Assembly: GCA_963556195.1 (NCBI GenBank)
Contig: OY744525.1
Span: 26,637,913-26,701,912 of the forward strand
DNA length: 64,000 bases
Reading direction: 5' to 3'
Origin: Sepiola atlantica
Taxonomy: Eukaryota > Mollusca > Cephalopoda > Sepiida > Sepiolidae
Under the pieces are notes generated by a model. That model ran no database searches and was not told the DNA's origin. It saw nothing but the letters and a program-made list of their open reading frames with translations. Position numbers and translations under genes: made by a program. Shown piece by piece: positions 31,598 through 41,226 of this stretch (positions within the stretch are counted from its first letter, which is position 1; each line of letters starts with the position of its first letter).

Positions 31598-32163
31598 CTG
31601 CCCTGTTATGGAGGCTGTGTATTGGTACAACGTTACCCCCAAGGATGATGTGTCCGCATCATCAGCACCTGCCAATTTGTCGTACTCATACCAGATCAGA
31701 GTGAAAGGGGTCAATGTTGTGCCCCATCCGAATCACCATAGGATCTCTACACTTTATAAAGAGGGGTACACAGTTTGGGTGCAAAATCCACAAGGACGTT
31801 GCACGTCGAAATTCAGACCAGGTCGTATCACTGGAGTGATAAGTCCACAGTCGGTGGTCGTTAATGGCACACCTCGACATGTAGGAGACGTGCGCCCACG
31901 TCTCAGTTTAGCACCGGTAGTGGACGACAATGATGACACATCGTCAGAGAGTACTGAATGGAGAGAACCAGATTCCGATACAAGTAGTAGTGATTCTGCA
32001 TCTGAAAGTGATGTTGGTTGAGCTGCCTTATTCCATTGCTAATTCAGATTCTGGTACATCTGATGTAAGAGAGAAAGAAATAACTGTCCCACTACGGAGA
32101 AGTACTAGGATAAAGCGACCAGCCACCATCTGTCACTTGTGTGATCATACGATCAGGGGGTAG
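31598..32163 (+). pseudogene. Ty3/gypsy pol C-terminus (after the integrase core)
   Basis: MEAVYWYNVTPKDDVSAS, YQIRVKGVNVV, YTVWVQNPQGRCTSKFRPGR and the integrase C-terminal motif ITGVISPQSVVVNGTPRHV followed by DVRPRL. Near 32010 the frame shifts, and VPLRRSTRIKRPATICHLCD ends at a TAG (32161-32163). That stop lies immediately before the LTR. The N-terminal part of the integrase, with its catalytic residues, is missing. Confidence 0.8.
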
Positions 32164-32443
32164 TGTGACAATAAAGAGGAACACTCACCGTCAGGAAAAA
32201 GAATTAGGTGCTTCGCATGTCGTGTCTGCAGATTGAAAAAGGGCTTCTCTTTATAGTTGCAGGTGTTTATGGTGGTCTCTGATTTGCATATGTGGATATC
32301 AGCTGATATAAATGAAGATAACAGCTGGGAAGGAGGGGGGAAGTGATTTGGATTGGAGATAGAAAGTGGGTTGCACGAAATTCGGTTGGAAATTAAATCA
32401 CAGTCAAAACCTTTTTTTTTTATTCTTTTATTTTTCTGACACA
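32164..32443 (+). repeat. Probable 3' LTR of the gypsy fragment, ~280 bp
   Basis: It begins TGTGACAATAAAG immediately after the pol stop codon and ends TTTTTCTGACACA, so it has TG...CA with matching TGTG/CACA termini. The placement directly after pol is typical of gypsy elements. No second copy is present in the window, so the boundaries are inferred. Confidence 0.6.
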
Positions 32444-32587
32444 GTTAGCAATCATATACCTAGATATGGTGTTTAAAAATAAGTGTGTAATATTAAATTA
32501 ATTAACTGGGTATTATATGGTCAGTAATCAACTGTTTGTTTGTAATAATATAATTTTATTTATTTATATTATTTGGTTAAGTGTTTA

Positions 32588-32900
32588 AATATAAATTACC
32601 TCAAGCCGGGATCGAAACGCAACCGTCGAGCTGACAGTCGGCGATGTTAACCCCTACGGCATCATGCGACACTGACTGAATGTAAGAGATATCTCAATGT
32701 AACGAAATGTAAACATTGCAATTGCCTGAGCTCGAATCAGTTTTACCTAATGAGCATTGCCTTAAAGCTAATGGCCATGGACGATACCCTTACAAAAATA
32801 AGCTCTACTCGGAGGGAGCTTTTATAGTCATCCACATATAGACTGTTTCGCTGTTACACAGCTCATCAGTGCGGCTAAAGCTCTACCTTGTATTGAGACC
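32588..32900 (-). repeat. tRNA-like SINE with hammerhead
   Basis: On the minus strand, GCCGTAGGGGTTAACATCG (about 32650-32633) and GTTTCGATCCCGG (about 32618-32606) look like A and B boxes with tRNA-like spacing. Upstream of them on the same strand lies the hammerhead at 32832-32874. It shares CCCGGCTTGAGG and the hammerhead with 2691-2800. It is not a functional tRNA: no cloverleaf can be drawn convincingly. Confidence 0.6.
32832..32874 (-). ncRNA. Hammerhead ribozyme motif, family C
   Basis: On the minus strand: CCGCA (32874-32870) pairs with TGTGG (32836-32832). The core is the canonical CTGATGA (32869-32863). Stem II GCTG/CAGC has a 5-nt loop (32862-32850), followed by GAAA. The stem III region ACAGTCTAT (32846-32838) can form only its closing A-U pair, whereas the 2.7-kb copy forms three pairs. 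The cleavage-site base would be A32837. Both core boxes are intact but the weak stem III makes activity doubtful. Confidence 0.6.
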
Positions 32901-32944
32901 TTTTGAAAAAATATTCGTTTTCAGTTCATTTTATCAATATATTT

Positions 32945-32982
32945 AAATTTGTTTAATTTCAATATATATTTATATATATATA

Positions 32983-33032
<50 letters not shown>

Positions 33033-33062
33033 AATTTGTTTAATTTTATATATATATAATTC

Positions 33063-33146
<84 letters not shown>

Positions 33147-33176
33147 AATTTGTTTAATTTTATATATATATAATTC

Positions 33177-33236
<60 letters not shown>
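32945..33236. repeat. Compound TA array with ~120-bp higher-order units
   Basis: TA runs are punctuated by repeated AAATTTGTTTAATTTTATA and AATTCTTAA segments at about 33030-33065 and 33143-33182. The long Ile/Tyr open frame (32921-33298 minus) is a repeat product. Confidence 0.9.
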
Positions 33237-33237
<1 letters not shown>

Positions 33238-33440
33238 CGTCACTTGCTTTATAATGCATCATTCCTTCTCTAATAGAAGTAGAATTCCTCGACATCAATG
33301 CCGCTTTAAAATGTGTTAAACTATCATTGTTTATCGGCTATTCAAATATTGACCGTGCGGTTAACGACGTTGGATTTAAGTTGAAAATACTTGTAATCCA
33401 GCGTTTCGAATCGTGTGACCGGTAGTGAATAGTCATATCT

Positions 33441-33489
33441 CTATGCTGATGAGTCTCGATTGAAAAGAGACGAAACGTATACGTCCATA
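33441..33489 (+). ncRNA. Hammerhead ribozyme motif, family B
   Basis: TATG (33442-33445) pairs with CATA (33486-33489) as stem I. The canonical core CTGATGA is at 33446-33452. A five-base-pair stem II GTCTC/GAGAC with 9-nt loop spans 33453-33471, followed by GAA (33472-33474). A self-complementary stem III segment ACGTATACGT occupies 33475-33484, with C33485 as cleavage-site nucleotide in a GUC context, the most favoured one. Both conserved boxes are perfect. The self-complementary stem III has no loop, so pairing may need a dimer or a smaller loop, as in minimal type I hammerheads. Confidence 0.7.
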
Positions 33490-33579
33490 CATAATAAACA
33501 ATAACAAATATTTCATATATTTTCTATCTTCGTCATAACACCTAGACGATTTTCAACTAGTCTCAACCAAGAGGAAAAA

Positions 33580-33812
33580 AGTTTATTTTTAAAAACAAAT
33601 AATCTGCGTTATGCAAGGTTTTCTAAATATTTTATAAAAAAATATCTTCGTTATTATTGCCACCCATCCAGCGCTTCAAATTGTGTGACTTTTCAAAGTA
33701 TCCTTACATACAAATTTTTTGAGATGAATAAATAATTTATTTTAAAAACAAATAGTCTGCGTTGTGCAAGGTTTTCTAAATATTTTATAAAAAAATATCT
33801 TCGTTATTATAT
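33580..33812 (+). repeat. Direct repeat, ~80 bp, two copies
   Basis: GTGCAAGGTTTTCTAAATAT-type segments with AAAAAAATATCTTCGTTATT occur at 33580-33660 and 33733-33812, nearly identical. Confidence 0.85.
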
Positions 33813-33835
33813 ATATATATATAAAATATTTATAT

Positions 33836-33890
<55 letters not shown>
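33805..33890. repeat. (TA)n microsatellite
   Basis: TA run with one AAATATTTATATACAAA interruption. Confidence 0.9.
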
Positions 33891-33891
<1 letters not shown>

Positions 33892-34289
33892 GAAGAGGGA
33901 TAAATATGTACGAATGACAAATCTATTTCAACTTCGATTGTTCAATACAAGGTGTACTCGGTAAAAACATGTTTATTATTCTTTCCTTAAGCCAAGGCTT
34001 TTCAAAGATTAAAATCTTATCATCAGAGGAATTACATAGAGTGATAAGTTGGCAGTGGGAAAGGCAAAATTCAAAATTTGAAAAAATATTAAGTAATGGA
34101 GAGTGTGCGTGTAAAAAAATATGGGTCAGTCCAGTTGGTAAATGTCCGTTGATAAGGTGTCCAGTGAAAGGAGATTTAAAGATGGAAAAGAAGGGTTTTC
34201 GTGAAGGCAGCGTTGAAAAAGTTAAAAAATGAAGTAACTCCAATAGAAAGATGTGTAGTTCAATCGTAGGTGGAACGCACTTATTCGGT
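33891..34289. other. No recognised gene
   Basis: Two open frames overlap on opposite strands (33969-34232 plus, 33923-34243 minus). Neither shows a motif I recognise, so I do not call a gene. Confidence 0.4.
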
Positions 34290-34679
34290 CGTCGGTTTCA
34301 AATCCTAACAAAGGGGACCTATTATTGGTCTCCTTTGTCAGACACTTTTCAGCCTTTGTTTATGTCTGCCTCGCACGTTGTGTGACTTTTTGATGATATT
34401 TCATTTTTATTTTTTACTAATTCAGCATTTCCACCTGCAAATTCTGCCGATATTTGCATTGTGGGCAAATTAAAATAAGTAAACAAAAAACAGTTGGGCT
34501 TATTTTTATGTTTAAAAAATAATTGTACAGAGGATTTTTACCTTATTTGGATGTCTCTTTACTGATAGATAGATTTTTTAGAAAAAGGAGTTTTATTTAA
34601 TATATTTATAAGTTTATATTTTCTTTATTTTTATATTTATTATTATTATTATAACGATTATTATTATTATTATTTACTC

Positions 34680-36838
34680 ACTAGGAGTTATCACACTGGT
34701 CATCGTCAGTGGTCACCCACTGCCGACAACCTGTGGTATTCCCTGGAGTCCGAGTGACAACAAGTCTCCTCAGGCCTCCAGTATGCTCCACCTCTTTTCG
34801 TTCATCACCGCTGATGACCTTGCGGTAATCGCAACAGCCACCTACCAGCGATTTCCCGCTGATAAGGGCCATTGGTCCCCTCTGGGGCCCGAGTGGCAAC
34901 AAGCCTTCCCAAGGTCCCAGAGCTGTCCGCGCTCTTCCAGTGGAGGTCTGGTTTGCGCTTTCCCTCCTCGACCCTCTGTCCATAATTTTGTGGCGTCAGC
35001 CTATGCTTGCGCCTCTCTCGTGCGGTTGTATTTTCCCCGGTTCTGCTGTCATGTGCTTCCATGTGTTTGTTCTCCATTCGTTGCTTATGTGGGTTGGTTT
35101 CCGCATTCGAGGACATTTCTCAGGATTGTAGCTGTTTTGATCATTACTGTCCTTTGTATGGTCTCAGTTATCCCTTTGATTCCTATTTCTCCCAGTCTTT
35201 TCTCCATGTTTTTGGGGACTGTTCCTAGTGCTCTTATGATTATTGGTGTTATACTGACTTTCTTCATGTTCCATATTCCTTTCAATTCTCTGGCAAGTTC
35301 AGTATATTTGCTTCTCTTTTCCGTCTCTTTGATCTTCACTCTGTGGTCTGCTGGGACGGCAAAGTCCACGATTTTGCAGGATTTTTCTTTCTTGTTGATT
35401 ATTATCATATCCGGTCTCCTTGCTGTTATGGGTTTGTCTGTTTGTACATTCATATCCCATATGATTTTGTGTTTTTCGTCTTCTAGTACAGTTTCTGGTT
35501 TGTGTGTGTACCGTTTTTTTGCATATTCGAAATTCAGTTGTTTGCACATTTCCCGGTGTACTTCTTTCCCCATGCTGTCATGTCTGTTCTTGTATTCCCT
35601 TTGTGCTAGCTTGCTGCATTCACTTATTATATGATTTATCGTTTCGTCTCTTTGTCCACACAGTCGGCATTTGCTGTTTTCCTGGGTTTTATCTATCTTT
35701 GCTTTAATAAAGTTTGTCCTAATCGCATTGTTCTGTGCGGCCGTCAGCAGAGATTCCGTTTCTCTGTTCAGGTGTCCTTTTCTTAGCCATGCCCAGCTGT
35801 TTTCATTGGCTTCATCGCTTGTGAGTCTTGTAAAGCGTCCATGTAGTTGTTTTTCTTCCCACTTTTCCTTTCTTGTCTTTTTGTTTCTGGGTTCAGTACT
35901 TCCGGGGTTGTTTGTTGGGCTGGTGTCTCTTGCTGTGGTGATCAGTCTTTCCGTGTTCTGGGTTACATATTTCTCCAGCTCTTTTTTGGTGTCTTCCACA
36001 CAGTCTTCTATACTTACCAGTCATCTACCTCCTTCATTTCTTTTCACGTAGAGTCTGTCCGTGTCGTCTTTTGGGTGCAAAGCATTGTGCATAGTCATTA
36101 GTTTTCTTGTTCTTTGGTCAAGGTGCCTGAGTTCTTCTTTGGTCCAGCCTATGAATGGTCCAGAGTATCTTATTAGTGATACAGCCCATGTGTTTATCCC
36201 TTTTACTAGGTTTCTGCTATATAGTTTAGTTTCTAAGAGTTTCCTTGTTCTTCGTAGATATTCTTTTCCAATCTTCTCTTTCATTTCTGTATATTTGATT
36301 GTGTCTGCTTCCAGAACTCCCAGGTATTTGTAGCTATCATGTTCTCCTAGCGCCCTCATCTCCTCTTGGTTGGGGAGTTCTATACCTTCTGTCGTCTCCA
36401 GTTTTCCTTTTTTGATCTCTAGCAGTGCACATTTTTCTATTCCAAACTCCATTTGGATATCCTGGCTGAATATCCTGGTTGTGTTTATCAGCTTTTCCAG
36501 TTCTTTTTTGTTTTTTGCAAACAGTTTAAGGTCATCCATGTACATCAGGTGGTTTATTCTTTGTTCTGTATCCGTAAACCTGTATCCGGCATCACACTTT
36601 CTGAGTATGTAGTTGAGTGGCATCATGGCTATTATAAACAGTAGTGGTGATAGGGAGTCTCCTTGAAAAATGCCTCTCTGTATTTTTATCTCAGACAGGT
36701 ATTGTCCTCCGGCTGTCAGTTTTAGTCTCCATGTTTCCATTGCTTTCTGGATGAGATTAATAATCCTGTCTGGTATCTTGTATATCTTTAAGCATTCAAT
36801 TATCCATGTTTGGGGGATTCTGTCGTAGGCTTTCTTAT
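34680..36838 (-). pseudogene. Dong/R4-type LINE: RT, CCHC finger and restriction-like endonuclease
   Basis: The minus-strand reading starts in RT motif A (KKAYDRIPQTW). It continues with QRGIFQGDSLSPLLFIIAM, then the catalytic box YMDDLKLFAKN, then the thumb (YKYLGVLEADTIKY) to KRNEGGR. A single in-frame TGA near 36020 follows, and the same frame resumes. A zinc motif CRLCG.......HIISEC (C-x2-C-x8-H-x4-C) and RRPDMIIINKKEKS...KIVDF, the nuclease motif of R2/R4-type elements, come next. Translation ends at 35085, with a ~400-base 3' region to GTGAGTAAATAATAATAA. The 5' end is truncated and joined directly to (TAA)n; the 3' end also enters (TAA)n. Dong elements are known to insert into TAA repeats. 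Confidence 0.85.
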
Positions 36839-36973
36839 CATTATTATTATTATTATTATTTATTGTTTATTATTATTATATAGCAGTGTTATTATTAGTT
36901 ATTATTATTATTTATTGTTTATTATTATTATATAGCAGTGTTATTATTAGTTATTATTATTATTTATTGTTTA

Positions 36974-37026
<53 letters not shown>

Positions 37027-37053
37027 GTGTTATTATTCTTTATTATTATATAG

Positions 37054-37092
<39 letters not shown>

Positions 37093-37222
37093 CATCATTA
37101 TGTAGAAGTGTTATTATTTATTATTCATGATTTTTATATAGAAGTGTTATTTATTGTTATTTGTTGTTTATTATTATCATATAGAAGTGTTATTATTAGT
37201 TATTATTATTATTTATTGTTTA

Positions 37223-37281
<59 letters not shown>

Positions 37282-37590
37282 GTGTTATTATTCTTTATTA
37301 TTATATAGAAGTGTTATTATTTATTATTATTATTATTATTATTATCATCATTATGTAGAAGTGTTATTATTTATTATTCATGATTTTTATATAGAAGTGT
37401 TATTTATTGTTATTTGTTGTTTATTATTATCATATAGAAGTGTTATTATTATTTATTATTATGTAGAAGTGTTATAATTATTTATTATTTTCATATAAAA
37501 GTGTTTATTTTCTTTATTTTTATATTTATTATTTATTATTATTATTATTATAATTATCATTATTATTATTCAATTTATTTTTTTATTTTT
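36839..37590. repeat. (TTA)n array with ~250-bp higher-order repeat
   Basis: TTA runs are punctuated by TAGAAGTGTTATT or TAGCAGTG. A ~250-bp block with TTCATGATTTTTATATAGAA appears twice (at about 37124 and 37377). Confidence 0.95.
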
Positions 37591-37802
37591 TATTTTTACT
37601 TTTTTTCTTATTTTTTTTCATTATAAGTAATATTTAATTATTTTTTAACTATTTTATTTTCTTTATTTTAATTATATTTTAATATATTTTATTTAATTAT
37701 ATTTTATTATATTTTTCGATTTAATAATATTAATAATTAGATTTAGATTTTTTTAGATTTTTTCATTTTTTCTTTTTTCGTTTTTTTTTTAAATCCAGTA
37801 AT
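37591..37802. other. T-rich spacer in foldback
   Basis: Low-complexity T/A sequence between the TTA array and the right arm. Confidence 0.5.
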
Positions 37803-38261
37803 GAAGAGTAATCCTCTTTATACAATTATTTTTAAACAGAAAAATAAGAAATTTTTCGTAGGCTATTGACAACTATTATTAATTCCCAATATTAGATGTT
37901 TTCCCCCCTTTTTTCGGCGGTGAGGTTTTTAATTTTTTAGATTTTAATTTTTAATTCTTCAACGACGGAGATGAAGAGAAAGCGATCGGAGGACATCATG
38001 ACCTCAACTTAAATTCACAGATCAAGAAAGAAACTCTTTTAACTTGCGCACAACGCAAATATCTGTAGGATTTGCGGGTGGAAATGCCGAATTAGTAAAA
38101 ATAAGAATAAAGCAAAAGATTAAAATATCGTCAAAAAGTCACACAACGCACGAGCCGCCATTTTTCAGAGAGACAGACATAAACAGAGGCTGAAGAGAGT
38201 CCGGTAAAGGAAACCAATTATAGATTCCCTTTGTTTTGCATTTGAAAAGGGGTTTTTACCC

Positions 38262-38555
38262 CACCTAATAGACCGGTATTGTCCGGGCCTTTGGGTCTGG
38301 ATTTACGCCGGTCTATTGGGGGTTGCCGGTCCTGTGCAGTTCTAGGAGGTGCACCCTCTCAGGCTTTGCCTCCCCTCTTTGGGAGGGAGTAAGTTTATTG
38401 CTTACTGTCTGAAGCGCACCTGCCGGGGAATGCCGACGGGGCTGCCCAGGCAATTTTTAAATGGCCAGAGTGCTCACCTCTCGAGCGCTGGCTTATCTAA
38501 TCCTACTTTCCCGACCTTGTGTCACATCTTACCTTGTGGGAGGTAGATAAATAAA
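38262..38555 (+). repeat. snRNA-headed SINE, head missing
   Basis: It starts at CCCACCTAATAGACCGGTAT and runs through GTCCTGTGCAGTTCTAGGAG, CTGCCGGGGAATGCCGAC and GAGTGCTCACCTCTCGAGCG to the tail CCTTGTGGGAGG. The U2-like 5' segment is absent. Confidence 0.85.
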
Positions 38556-38674
38556 ACGACGATACCGATATTGTTCTGATCTTCTGACATATATAAATTA
38601 ATATTACGCTCTTACTTTTGAATTTTCTTAATAATCGAGCACTCTGCTAGGCGTTCTCTCCCACTAACCTTAGC

Positions 38675-38970
38675 AAAAACTACCCACCCTCCGGGTGGCA
38701 ATTATTGATGCTGTAGTTTTTACAAAAACCAAAGAAATAATTTTCATTTGACAGTTTGGTAATTTAGAGGAAATTCTAAAAAATGATGATTGTCATAGTT
38801 TTATTTGATATATTTCAATATAGGTGAAATATACTGTGCATGAACATCGTCAAATTTTGTTTTTTAGGAAAAAACAACAAAAAGGTCAATTTATATGGTC
38901 TTTAAGATATTCAACGTCGATAAATTTTATTTTGTTTCAATATAAAAATTAAAATGAATTCTCCACGTTA
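38675..38970 (+). repeat. Dispersed repeat R, copy 2
   Basis: Matches 4893-5200 over its full length (AGCAAAAACTACCCACCCTC, ATACTGTGCATGAACATCGT, ATGGTCTTTAAGATATTCAA). It directly borders the 3' end of the gypsy pol on the minus strand. Confidence 0.8.
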
Positions 38971-38993
38971 CACCCTTATGTTTATTCATTTCA

Positions 38994-40061
38994 TTATATA
39001 ACCAGTTTTACTGACCTTAAAATTGTCTGGGCTTCGGGACAAGGTGCTAAGTCATGAACAGACACAGTAGAGTTTCGTCCATCTGGGTACCTAATGTATG
39101 CATAGGTCGGGTTACTGTTAAGAAGCTCAACTTGGTTTACATAGGGTTCGTTTTTGTTCCTTACAAACCTACTTAGCAGTACGGGTCCAGGAGTCATTAG
39201 CTAAGAGGAAAGCGAGTTTCCATGGGAGGAATGGCGCTGGAATGTGAAGAAACGTTCATTCGGTGTGGCGTTAGTTGCCATACACAACAACGATCTCTGT
39301 GAGTGGAGCACCTCGGCAAGTACAAGTTCCCAATGCTTTTCAGACAGGTTACGCAATCTAAGAGCTAAATGAATCGCCTTCCATATAATGCCATTAATTC
39401 TCTCTACTTGTCCGTTTCCGGTTGGATGATAAGGAGTGCTATTACTAGTGGCAATTCCTTTCTGGGAGAGATAAGATTTCAGCTCCTTGGACATGAAAGA
39501 TGTGCCTCGATCTGAATGTATATAACTTGGCATTCCACATAGGCTAAATAGCCAATCTAAACATTTGATCACTGTTGCTGCATGCATATTGGAACATGGA
39601 AAAGCAAAAGGGAAACGAGAGTATTCATCAACTATAATTAATAAGTAACAATTAGTCGATACACTAGGCAGAGGACCTTTGAAATCAACCCTAAGTCGTT
39701 CCATAGGTTTTGTTGCTTTTATAAGAGTTCCTTTTGGTAAGCGATAGAATTGAGGTTTTAGTTCTGCACAAATCCTACAAGAAGCACACATCTTCTTTAC
39801 CTCTTCTGTAGAAAAGGGAAGTTTCCTTGCTCTTACAAAATGAAGCAGTCGAGTTATCCCCAGATGACACAGTCCATTGTGGAGATCAGCGAGTGTAGAT
39901 GTATTAAAGGTTGAACAAGTGTATGCTCGGGAAAATGTGTCAGGGACCACATTATCTTTACCAGGACGATACTTGATAGTGTAGCTGAATGCGGCAAGTT
40001 CCAGTCTCCATTCCTGGATTTTTGCATTCTTAATTTTCTTTGTGCCAGATAGTGGCTCCAT
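38994..40061 (-). pseudogene. Ty3/gypsy element 1: integrase and C-terminal domain
   Basis: The minus frame 40061-39201 begins in the RNase H end (YTIKYRPGKDNVVPDTFSRA). It then has the HHCC-type zinc region (LHNGLCHLGITRLLHFVR ... CASCRIC) and the integrase core with all three acidic residues in place: RVDFKGPL, IHSDRGTSF and GQVERINGI. A frame change before 39197 leads to PGPVLLSRFVRNKN and YAYIRYPDGRNSTVSVHDLA, the typical C-terminal end. Integrase inserts the cDNA copy into the host genome. No 3' LTR is visible downstream. Confidence 0.88.
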
Positions 40062-41184
40062 TTACGCACTGCTTCAATAATGGCAGTCGCTTCTTTTTCT
40101 ACGATGTGGTATTTTAGTTCACTGCCCTGTAGTGTTCTAGACATAAACGCCACAGGTCGTCCTCCTTGATTAAGAACGGCGGAAATCGCAACATCGGACA
40201 CATCACACTCTACCTCAAAGGGCAAGTTTTCATCCACCGTCTGCAGAGTAGCCTTTTCCAATTCTATTTTCAGCAAGTTGAATGATTTCAAGGCCTTCTC
40301 TTCCAATGGGAATTTTCTCACGTTTTTTAGCGGTTCAATATTGTTAGAAAATTCATGTATCCATTTTGCATAGTATGCAAACATTCCAATTATCCTTTTA
40401 AGTGATTTTAAGTTCTTGGATGAAGCGCCTTTAATGGGTGAAGTCGCTCTGTATCAGGCTTGATGACACCATTTCCAACACAGTACTCCAGCATGTTAAT
40501 AGAAGGCACGGACTTTACAGTCTTTGATTGGTTAAGAGTAAGGTTTCTCCGACCGACAGTGTCTAGGAACTGCTTTATATTTTCATCATGTTCCTCCTGA
40601 GTATGTCCTGCAATTGTTACATTGTCATGGTACGGGAAAGCACCACGCAGGTTCCCCTCTTTTACTATACTGTCCATAGCCGGCTGGAAGGCAGCGATCC
40701 CATTTGTAACTCCAAACGGAATTCTACAAAACTGATACAAGCAACCATTTGCCTCAAACGCGGTATTCTTTTTATCAGCCTCATTCAGTGGCACTTGGTG
40801 GTAGGCACTTTTAAGATCAAAAGTGGAGAATACCTTGTATTTTGCAAGATCATTCACCATGTCGTCTATCCTTGGCAATGGGTAGGCATCTAATTCTGTG
40901 TATTGGTTAATTGTTTGTGAATAATCCACACACATCCGCTTTTTATGTCAGTGGGTGGGGTCCTTCGCTACCACTACTTGGGCTCGCCATGGTGATATGC
41001 TGGTTTCTATTATGCCCTTAGAGAGTAGATGATTAACTTCCTCTGCAAGGAATATCTGATCGTCCTTGCTAAAACGTCTGGATTTGGCAGCTATTGGTTT
41101 GCAGTTTGAAGATACATTTTGAAAAAGAGACGGCTCTTCTATTTTTGCTGTGGCCAATGCACAAAGGGGGGGAGCTCTATCCAT
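39854..41184 (-). pseudogene. Ty3/gypsy element 1: reverse transcriptase and RNase H
   Basis: Starting at 41184 in one frame (KPIAAKSRRFSKDDQIFLAE, LLSKGIIETSISPWRAQVVV), it shifts at ~40940 to MCVDYSQTINQYTELDAYPL, VFSTFDLKSAYHQVPL and CRIPFGVTNGIAAFQ. The catalytic box reads FPYHDNVTIAG; this lineage often has Y-x-D-N here, but two residues look altered. A further break near 40400 leads to FAYYAKWIHEFSNNIEPL and the RNase H part FEVECDVSDVAISAVLNQGG and VEKEATAIIEAVRKW. Two frameshifts separate the blocks. Confidence 0.85.
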
Positions 41185-41226
41185 AGTTAACTCGGGACGG
41201 GGCCCACCGTATTTAAAAGTTACACT

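Larger units (their letters stand above)
34290..38237. mobile_element. Large foldback element holding a (TTA)n core and a LINE
   Basis: The left arm (about 34290-34550) and right arm (about 37803-38237) are inverted copies. TTTATGTCTGCCTCGCACG, GTTGTGTGACTTTTTGATGA, ACTAATTCAGCATTTCCACC and ATAATTGTACAGAGGATT on the left each have their complement, in reverse order, on the right. The ~3.2 kb between the arms consists of (TTA)n blocks interrupted by the minus-strand LINE at 34680-36838. The foldback itself has no visible coding sequence. Confidence 0.75.

Noticed and set aside
34786..34850. CTGATGA at about 34811 as a hammerhead
   Set aside because: No GAAA and no stem I partner; it lies in the 3' region of the LINE.
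34783..35634. 283-codon plus-strand open frame with hydrophobic segments
   Set aside because: It is antisense to the Dong-type LINE endonuclease region, whose minus-strand reading has clear motifs.
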